Origin: RPQJ01 sp963714645
GTDB lineage: Bacteria > Pseudomonadota > Gammaproteobacteria > Steroidobacterales > Steroidobacteraceae
Direction of reading: 5' to 3'
Length of the DNA: 12,848 nucleotides
Assembly (NCBI GenBank): GCA_963714645.1
Contig: CAVQQX010000121.1
Location: 1-12,848 of the forward strand
A program made the translations under genes and the position numbers. Shown piece after piece: positions 7,562-12,848 of the stretch. How positions within the stretch are numbered: the stretch's first letter is position 1; each line of letters opens with the position of its first letter. Below the pieces are notes generated by a model. It worked only from the letters and a program-made list of their open reading frames with translations. It ran no database searches and had not been told where the DNA came from.

Positions 7562-8118
7562 CCGCGCATCACCCGCGTTCCGACTCGACGCGCGGGGTTG
7601 CCAACGACGATCGCGCAGGGCTCCACCGAACGAACGACGACCGCCCGCGCGCCGACGATCGCTGCGGATCCCACGACCACGCCGGGACCGATGAACGCCT
7701 CCGTGCCGATCCAGGCGCGCGACTCGATGATGACCGGGGGTTTGAGCAGCGGCAATTCCGGGTCGCGGAGATCGTGCGTGCCCGCGCAGACGTGCGTGCG
7801 GTGCGACACGGTCGTCGCGGCCCCGATCGTGACCTTGCCAAGACTGTAGATGAAAACGTCCTCGCCGACCGCGGCGTAGTCGCCGATCTCTACGTTCCAG
7901 GGCATGTAGAAGCGCGTCGAAGAGTACACGCGCACCTCGCGGCCGATTCGTGCGCCGAAGGCGCGCAGCACGCTGCGTCGCCAGGCGAACATCGGGCGCG
8001 GGCTCAGCCGCAGCAACCACTGGCCGACACTCCAGAACACCCTGCGCAGCTGCTCGTGCTCCGTGTATTTCCGCGCGGCCCGGTTCGCGATGACGTCCTG
8101 AAAGTCCGGGTCGGTCAT
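7543..8118 (-). CDS. WcaF-like hexapeptide-repeat acetyltransferase
   Basis: A 191-residue left-handed beta-helix acyltransferase, expected to O-acetylate an EPS sugar using acetyl-CoA in the cytoplasm. I chose ATG 8118, not the longer open frame to 8280, because it overlaps the upstream gene's stop (ATGA, 8115-8118) and the extra N-terminal residues are an out-of-frame reading of that gene. The N-terminus is helical and basic. Hexapeptide repeats run from about residue 58 to 175. YMPWNVEIGDYAAVGEDVFI (71-90) and YSLGKVTIGA (91-100) closely resemble colanic acid acetyltransferase WcaF. H115 in CAGTHD is the likely catalytic His, and VVGNPARRVG (171-180) is the usual closing motif. Length is normal for the family. 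Last gene of the minus operon. Confidence 0.92.
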   Translation of the reverse strand: MTDPDFQDVIANRAARKYTEHEQLRRVFWSVGQWLLRLSPRPMFAWRRSVLRAFGARIGREVRVYSSTRFYMPWNVEIGDYAAVGEDVFIYSLGKVTIGAATTVSHRTHVCAGTHDLRDPELPLLKPPVIIESRAWIGTEAFIGPGVVVGSAAIVGARAVVVRSVEPCAIVVGNPARRVGTRVMRGQDATR

Positions 8119-9308
8119 CCGGTCACCGCCCGGGGCTCCCGGCTGGCAACGATCGCCTCGTAGGCGTTCCGCAGCGTGCGGCCCATTGCGACCAGCGAGT
8201 ACTCGGTCTCGAACAGCCGACGTCCCGCGGCCCCCATGGCCGCCCGCGCGTCGGGATTCGCGAGCATTTCGTCGAGGCACACGGCGAGCGCAGGCACCGC
8301 CGGCTCGCAGACGCGTCCCGCTCCGGACCTCGCGACCGCTGTGGCGAGCGCGACACCCGGGGAGACGACGACCGGAATTCCGCGGGCCATCGCCTCGACG
8401 ACCGACAGGCCGAAATTCTCCGATGCGGACGGCAGCACGAGTACCGTCGCAGACCGCAGCGCCCGTTCCTTCGCTGCACCCTGAACGAAGCCCGGCCAGT
8501 CGACGCGGCCGGCGATACCGAGCGCCCGTGTCCGTTCGCGCAGCGCCGCCACAGCGTCTGGCGGCCCGTCGCCCGCAACGGTCATCCTCAGGTCCGGGAA
8601 GCGGGGCGCCACTCGCGCGAAGGCGTCGAGCAGCACGTCGAGGTTCTTGATCGGAGCGATCCGCGCCAGAAACAGGATCGTCATGCCCGGCTGCGCAACG
8701 GCGCGCAGCTGCTCGTCTCGATCGACGCCGTCGCCTGAGGGCGGCCGTTCGAGTCCTAGCGGCACGACCTGAGCCCTGCAGGGGATGCCGAGTTCGCTGG
8801 CTTCCTCCCGCTCCGCATCGCTCGTGAAGAGGACGAGAGAGGCATCACGCAACAGGCTCCCTTCGAGCAGGCGCAGCGAGGCACGCTTGAGCCGCGGTCG
8901 TCGATGCTGGCGGCCCCAGCGGTTCAGCACGCCATGGGGACGGATGACGTACGGCACGTTGCGCGCGCGAGCCAGGGTTGCGGCCACCACGGGGGCAAAG
9001 CTGAACAGGCCGTGCACGTCCACCAGGTCGTAGTGGCGCACGTGCTGCACCAGCCACGACGCCAGCGGCGCCGACGCCGTGTAGAAACGGCTCTGCCGGG
9101 CGAAAAAGGTGACGCGATGCCCGCGCACCGCACCCGGCACGCCCAGTGGCACGTCGAGCCGACGGGTCGGCCCGTCGTCGTCGGTCGTGACCAGTTCTGC
9201 CTCGATCCCGGCGAGACTCAAGGCGTCGAGCAGGTTCCACATCGCGGTCGTGGGTCCGCCGCAGGACGCACTCACCGAGTTGATCACCTGCAGCACCCGC
9301 AGCGTCAT
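8115..9308 (-). CDS. GT4-family glycosyltransferase
   Basis: A 397-residue GT-B glycosyltransferase, probably acting on the lipid-linked EPS repeat unit. The ATG at 9308 overlaps the stop of the upstream ligase-like gene (9305-9308). The protein begins MTLRVLQVINSVSASCGGPTTAMW, a typical GT4 N-terminus with the GGPT acceptor-side loop. VIRPHGVLNRW (121-131) is characteristic of a GT4 subgroup that I know from EPS and LPS clusters. ILFLARIAPIKNLDVLLDAF (211-230) opens the donor-binding domain, VAGDGP follows (244-249), and the EX7E motif is E297 to E305 in SENFGLSVVEAM. All expected motifs are present. Donor and acceptor are unknown. The open frame to 9731 is not coding. Confidence 0.93.
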   Translation of the reverse strand: MTLRVLQVINSVSASCGGPTTAMWNLLDALSLAGIEAELVTTDDDGPTRRLDVPLGVPGAVRGHRVTFFARQSRFYTASAPLASWLVQHVRHYDLVDVHGLFSFAPVVAATLARARNVPYVIRPHGVLNRWGRQHRRPRLKRASLRLLEGSLLRDASLVLFTSDAEREEASELGIPCRAQVVPLGLERPPSGDGVDRDEQLRAVAQPGMTILFLARIAPIKNLDVLLDAFARVAPRFPDLRMTVAGDGPPDAVAALRERTRALGIAGRVDWPGFVQGAAKERALRSATVLVLPSASENFGLSVVEAMARGIPVVVSPGVALATAVARSGAGRVCEPAVPALAVCLDEMLANPDARAAMGAAGRRLFETEYSLVAMGRTLRNAYEAIVASREPRAVTG

Positions 9309-10765
9309 CGCATCACGTTCGGAAACCGACGCGCGATCGGACTCGGCCCCGCGGCCGGCCCGGTCGCGACGCCCGTCGTGCGACCGGCGTGCATCGCAAG
9401 CGCCATGACGCACCACAACAGCAGGCCCGGGCCGCCGGGCGACAGCAACGTGGCTTCGCCCGCGTTCGTGGCGGCGGCGGCCACGAAGACCGCCAACCAG
9501 CGCGGATCGCCGTTGCGCCAGGCCCGCGACCCGAGCTTCACCAGGGCCGCCAGCAACAGCAGTGCGCCGAAAATGCCCGTTTCCTCGAGCACCGCCGTCG
9601 GCAGGAAGCCCTTTTCGACCGGCGCGGATATGGGTACGCCGGCGAACGTGACGATCTGCTCTTTCGGGGTGCCACCGGCGGCGACGCCGAAGCCATGGCC
9701 CGTCATGGGTCTGGTCGTGAAGTTGCGCCACTGCTCGGCGATGCCGGCTCCGCGGGATTGCCGAAAGGCTTCGCCCAGCGTCGCTTCACCCGAACGCTTG
9801 AACGCGAAACCCGCCACGGCGTCGGCCCAGCGATCCTGGACTGCCAGCGTTGCCAGCGTTGCCAGGACTGCCGCGACGACGAAGACGATGCGACCGCTCG
9901 ACGCGAAGCCTCGAGCGCGGTTCGCCGCCCGGACACGCAGCATCAATCCGCCGATCATGCCCGCCGTCGCGGCCAGCAGGCCGGTGCGGGCCTCCGTCAT
10001 GGCGAGTGTCACCCAGACCGCCGCGGTCGCGGCCAGTTCGTACCAGCGGGGGCGCGGCTGCACGATCAGGGCGGTCGCGCTGAACGCGGCCAGCGGTGCG
10101 ACCAGGATCGCCAGCGTCTGCGGGTGACGCGTGATGCCTTGCAGTCCGGTGCCATTGATCAGGTAAGCGACCGCGGGCTCGACCAGCGTCGACAGCGACA
10201 GGACGAGCATCACGAGTCCCAATGCGCCGTACCAGGCCGCCAGTTGCCGGATTTCCGGCAATGAAAGTGCGCGCGTGCCGGCCAGCACCGTGGTCGTCGC
10301 CCACGCGAACGCGGCGACCTTGATCAGCGACAACGAGACGGACGTGCTGCCGTACGCGGCGAGCAGCGCCGCAAGCGCTGCAAACGCCCAGAGAAGTCCG
10401 ATGTCGTGCACGTCGCTCGCGCGCAGTCCGGCGAGCACCCGTGCCCCCGCGACGAGCAGCACGAGCCATGCGAGCAGCCCGGCCTCGAATCCCTGCGTGA
10501 CGAGCGCCGGATTGGCGAGTTTCACGACGGCCGCCAGCGCCACGGCCTGCATTGCACGCAGCGGCCCGAGCGTCGCCATGACCGCGAGCACGACGAGCAC
10601 GACGTCCACCGCGACTGCGGACACGGTGAGCGGCAGCAACAGCAGGAGGATCATGGCCGCCGAACCGGCGAGGCCTGGCTCCCGCGGCGCGCCGCCGATC
10701 CGACCGGCCGGGAATGCAGCAGCATCGCCGCGCAGTACGGTCAACAACTCCCGCGCCGTCAGCAT
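9305..10765 (-). CDS. O-antigen ligase/Wzy polymerase-like multi-pass membrane protein
   Basis: A 486-residue integral membrane protein with about ten to twelve hydrophobic segments, of the Wzy_C (O-antigen ligase/polymerase) type; it likely joins repeat units on the periplasmic face. ATG 10765 is supported by its seven-base overlap with the end of the upstream gene; the longer open frame to 11515 runs into that gene out of frame. Recognisable parts are GITRHPQTLAILVAPLAAF (210-228), TEARTGLLAATAGMIGG (257-273), then a periplasmic loop around 310-390 with RNFTTRPMTGHGFGVAAGG (347-365), and AVLEETGIFGALLL (391-404). The first 35 residues are hydrophilic and Gly/Ala-rich, so Met38 is an alternative start. 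Whether it is polymerase or ligase cannot be told, but no other polymerase is visible here. Confidence 0.88.
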   Translation of the reverse strand: MLTARELLTVLRGDAAAFPAGRIGGAPREPGLAGSAAMILLLLLPLTVSAVAVDVVLVVLAVMATLGPLRAMQAVALAAVVKLANPALVTQGFEAGLLAWLVLLVAGARVLAGLRASDVHDIGLLWAFAALAALLAAYGSTSVSLSLIKVAAFAWATTTVLAGTRALSLPEIRQLAAWYGALGLVMLVLSLSTLVEPAVAYLINGTGLQGITRHPQTLAILVAPLAAFSATALIVQPRPRWYELAATAAVWVTLAMTEARTGLLAATAGMIGGLMLRVRAANRARGFASSGRIVFVVAAVLATLATLAVQDRWADAVAGFAFKRSGEATLGEAFRQSRGAGIAEQWRNFTTRPMTGHGFGVAAGGTPKEQIVTFAGVPISAPVEKGFLPTAVLEETGIFGALLLLAALVKLGSRAWRNGDPRWLAVFVAAAATNAGEATLLSPGGPGLLLWCVMALAMHAGRTTGVATGPAAGPSPIARRFPNVMR

Positions 10766-12039
10766 GCAATCCGCTCCGCGGTGCCGGGGTCGGCTTCGGC
10801 AACCTTGCTGAAGCAACCGCGACGGGTGGCCAGCACCTTGAGTGCGATGCCGTCCACCACGGTGACGACCGTCTCGGTCGAAGGGGACCGCGGCGAGTGC
10901 GCGTACACCAGCCACTCGCGGCGCGGCCGTTCGCCGATCTCCAGCGCCAGCGCAAACACGTCCAGCGGCGTTTCGAGCGCCCAGGGACGCGCCGGATTCG
11001 CATCGGAATCGAGCATGAACCAGCGCGCGCGCCCCTGCCACTGCGCCGGTATCGAACTCTGGTACGGGTGCGGCGCCCGGCGGTTCGGCACCAGCTGGCC
11101 GGTCTGCCAGAACTTCTTCAGTACCGGGTTCCGGTATACGCGGTCGACCGCGTCGAGGACCGCCTGGAAGTCCGCGTCGTATGTCTGCCGGAACGAAAGC
11201 GTGTCGCGGAACTCCCGCACGACTCGCGGCCGCAACAGCCACATGCCGAACTGGACCATGCCCGCATAGCGCTGCACGGTCCACTCCTGTCCCAGGGACC
11301 GGTAGAAGTCGTCCTTGTCCTCGTCGAGTTCGTCGGAACGACCATCCCAGGTCGACATCTCGAACCAGAAATCGGGGAACAGCCGGCGAGTCTCTTCGAG
11401 CATCGGCACGAAGTTCATGGCTTCCACCTGCGGGCTCCAGACGCGGAAGTCGCTGCTCGCGTCCCAGTTCCCGGTGTAGTACGGGACCGAGGCGCCGTCC
11501 CAGGCCGCCGACCACGGCTCGATCCGACCACGACTGTGCAGCGAATATTCGGCCCAGCCGCCCCAGCGTCCGAGCGCGGGCTGCCCGTAGGCCTCGTATC
11601 CGATGAACCGTGAGTGCTGCCGCCAGTGGTCGGATGGGAGGCCGTCGCGAAACCCGCGCAGCAGTTCGCGGTAGCGCACGACCCAGGCATCGGCGACTGC
11701 GCGGCGCACGTCATCGTCCGTCGCGCCCGGCTTCAGGCCCGGCAGCGGCAGACGAGCGTCGCGCACCGTCGTCCAGTCGACCTTCGGCTGCTCGTTGTTG
11801 GAGACGAACACCACCACGGGCGGCTCGGGATAGACCTGCTCGAGTCGACGGAGCTGCGGGCTGGAGCCCCAGCGGCGTCCGGCCGCATACCACTGCTCCA
11901 GTGGTGACGTCGGCGACAACGGTGGCGGGCGCGGAGTGGAAGACGGGTCCGACCGCCGGTTCCAGGCCGGGGTCCCGGCGATGGATTCGGCGACGAGCAC
12001 GTCCCATTGCGTGCCGACGAACGAGATCGGCAGGCCCAT
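10759..12039 (-). CDS. Glycosidase-like protein of unknown function, possibly N-terminally truncated
   Basis: The 426-residue product is not one I recognise with certainty. Its features suggest a TIM-barrel glycosidase: strand-like VVVFVSNNEQPKVDW (75-89), a Trp/Tyr-rich GGWAEYSLHSRGRIEPW (160-176), MNFVPMLEETRRLFPDFWFE (208-227) with STWDG following, where E227 or D232 could be catalytic. A C-terminal beta-rich part REWLVYAHSPRSP (374-386) plus VVTVVDG resembles the accessory domain of glycosidases. There is no signal peptide from ATG 12039 and no clear Shine-Dalgarno. Upstream in frame, IVDRLGPFG precedes the Met before a stop at 12067-12069, which reads like continued coding sequence, so the native N-terminus may be lost at the junction. 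It overlaps the ligase-like gene by seven bases and heads the minus operon. Confidence 0.7.
   Translation of the reverse strand: MGLPISFVGTQWDVLVAESIAGTPAWNRRSDPSSTPRPPPLSPTSPLEQWYAAGRRWGSSPQLRRLEQVYPEPPVVVFVSNNEQPKVDWTTVRDARLPLPGLKPGATDDDVRRAVADAWVVRYRELLRGFRDGLPSDHWRQHSRFIGYEAYGQPALGRWGGWAEYSLHSRGRIEPWSAAWDGASVPYYTGNWDASSDFRVWSPQVEAMNFVPMLEETRRLFPDFWFEMSTWDGRSDELDEDKDDFYRSLGQEWTVQRYAGMVQFGMWLLRPRVVREFRDTLSFRQTYDADFQAVLDAVDRVYRNPVLKKFWQTGQLVPNRRAPHPYQSSIPAQWQGRARWFMLDSDANPARPWALETPLDVFALALEIGERPRREWLVYAHSPRSPSTETVVTVVDGIALKVLATRRGCFSKVAEADPGTAERIAC
12026..12036. repeat. 11-bp direct repeat, left copy (ATCGGCAGGCC)
   Basis: An exact copy of the 11 bases recurs at 12069-12079, leaving a 32-bp spacer. 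This copy lies in the first codons of the minus-strand glycosidase-like gene (GLPI). The pair brackets the point where the minus-operon gene gives way to the esterase fragment. Confidence 0.8.
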
Positions 12040-12047
12040 CCCAAACG

Positions 12048-12066
12048 GGCCGAGTCTATCGACTAT
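12048..12066. other. Probable junction between the EPS operon and the esterase fragment
   Basis: Family-like sequence of the minus-strand gene (DRLGPFGMGLP) and of the plus-strand esterase (GRVYRLFIGRP) meet head to head here. No intergenic space, promoter or start codon for the esterase exists. GC content falls from above 70% on the left to mostly 52-60% on the right by hand count of sampled lines. The exact breakpoint is uncertain by about 20 bases. Confidence 0.6.
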
Positions 12067-12848
12067 TCATCGGCAGGCCGGATGGGGATCCGCCGACCGG
12101 CGGATTTCCGGTCTACTATTTCACGGACGCCAATGCGACCTTTGGCACGGTCTCGTCATTAGCGCGGACGCAGCAGCGCGACATCGGTCCGGTGCTGCTG
12201 GTGGGCATCGGTTATCCCACCGAGAATCGCGACGAAATCACGGCTCGACGGTCGTACGATTTAACCCCGCCGATTTCGCCCGAGAGAATGCAACAGTTTC
12301 GAGCGGCGAAGAAAAAGGATACCCGTTCTCCGAAAGCCCAAGGCAAACCGGCCGGACAGATGAAGTCTGGCGGTCAGGACGAGTTCCTGACCTTTCTGCT
12401 GACAGAAGTCAAACCACTGGTCGAAAAGCGGTTCCCCGTCGACAAATCCAAGCAAGCGCTCTTTGGCCACTCTTTCGGCGGACTGTTCACGCTGCACGCG
12501 ATGCTGAATCGCCCCGACTCGTTCCAGACATATATCGCCGCCAGCCCATCGCTATGGGTCGGCTCCGAGAAGCTCGACGAGGAGTTGGCCGCTTTTCTTC
12601 GACATCCCGCGAAAACGACCCCGACCGTTCGGCTTCTTATCACGGTTGGCGAGCTTGAACTAGCGTCGCCGATTCCGTCCAGAAAGCCCGCGACTCCTAC
12701 GACCGACGCTCCAGCTCTCGATCCGCGAGTTCAACTGCTGAAGCGAATTTCGAACGCAGGAGTTCACACCGAGTACAAGGTGTTCGAAGGGGAAAACCAC
12801 GGCTCCGTCATTCCCTTTGCCCACCTAAGAGCACTGCGCTTCGCGTCT
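12048..12848 (+). CDS. Esterase-family alpha/beta hydrolase (BesA/enterochelin-esterase-like), 5'-truncated and cut by window end
   Basis: Frame 3 stays open from the junction to the last base and encodes 267 residues of an Esterase-family (PF00756-type) serine hydrolase; family members cleave ester bonds in siderophores and other small substrates. Recognisable parts are VYRLFIGRP, GFPVYYFTDANATFG, LLVGIGYPT, RSYDLTPP, the nucleophile elbow GHSFGG (Ser codon 12471-12473), YIAASPSLW, a VGELE candidate acid (Glu codon 12651-12653) and ENHGS (His codon 12798-12800). No N-terminal region, signal peptide or start codon precedes VYRLFIGRP; the first in-frame GTG and ATG are internal (12192 and 12288). 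Codons use more A/T than the EPS genes. It ends at RALRFAS, close to the normal C-terminus, at the window edge. It is probably a broken gene or the far side of an assembly join. Confidence 0.78.
12069..12079. repeat. 11-bp direct repeat, right copy (ATCGGCAGGCC)
   Basis: Second exact copy of the 11-mer at 12026-12036, in the same orientation. Here it encodes part of the esterase segment FIGRP on the plus strand. Confidence 0.8.

Noticed and set aside
9842..9865. Short tandem repeat based on TGCCAGCGT.
   Set aside because: It encodes the hydrophobic LATLATLA run of a membrane helix, so it is explained by coding sequence.
10766..11515. Upstream in-frame extension of the ligase-like gene.
   Set aside because: The extension is an out-of-frame reading of the glycosidase-like gene; the seven-base overlap supports a start at 10765.
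12088..12105. Perfect hairpin ATCCGCC-GACC-GGCGGAT, considered as a terminator or element end.
   Set aside because: It lies inside conserved esterase codons, has no following T run on either strand, and a 7-bp stem is common in GC-rich DNA.
12040..12130. Possible promoter for the minus operon upstream of 12039.
   Set aside because: No convincing -35/-10 pair was found on the minus strand, and the region is coding-like for the esterase.
11936..12658. A 240-codon plus-strand open frame crossing the junction.
   Set aside because: It is frame 2, whereas the esterase motifs are in frame 3; its translation shows no family features.

Overview
The window is a compact, GC-rich (roughly 70-75% by hand counts of sampled 60-base lines) exopolysaccharide (EPS) locus from a Gram-negative bacterium. 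An outer-membrane export protein, an outer-membrane beta-barrel with a C-terminal Phe, a Wzz/GumC chain-length protein, a BY-kinase-like ATPase and an ExeA/XrtA-type AAA ATPase together suggest a beta- or gammaproteobacterium with an EPS system of the type found next to exosortase A (XrtA/PEP-CTERM) loci. I cannot name the genus. No exosortase, PEP-CTERM substrate, flippase or initiating sugar transferase lies in the window.

Layout. Positions 1-7561 (+ strand) form one tightly packed operon whose promoter is upstream of the window: polysaccharide export protein (5' end missing), outer-membrane beta-barrel, chain-length determinant, tyrosine-autokinase-like protein, AAA ATPase, a secreted TIGR03790-type protein and a WbuB-like GT4 glycosyltransferase. 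Positions 7543-12039 (- strand) form a second packed operon, read in the order glycosidase-like protein of unknown function, O-antigen ligase/polymerase-like membrane protein, GT4 glycosyltransferase, WcaF-like acetyltransferase. The two operons converge and their last genes overlap by 19 bases. Several neighbouring genes share stop/start overlaps (531-534, 6239-6242, 8115-8118, 9305-9308, 10759-10765), which suggests translational coupling.

Right end. From about 12048 to the end the + strand encodes most of an Esterase-family (BesA/enterochelin-esterase-like) alpha/beta hydrolase. It has a complete Ser/acid/His set but no start codon or N-terminus, and GC content falls to about 52-65%. It abuts the first gene of the minus operon head to head, with no room for a promoter and an 11-bp direct repeat (12026-12036 and 12069-12079) around the boundary. 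This looks like a rearrangement junction or an assembly join.

How the genes fit together. Glycosyltransferases build the repeat unit, the acetyltransferase decorates it and the ligase/polymerase-like protein joins units. The chain-length protein with its cognate ATPase controls length, and the export protein plus beta-barrel take the polymer through the outer membrane. The TIGR03790-type protein and the glycosidase-like protein are the uncharacterised members. No stretch over 300 bases lacks a gene. I saw no tRNA, rRNA, CRISPR array, insertion sequence or convincing terminator.
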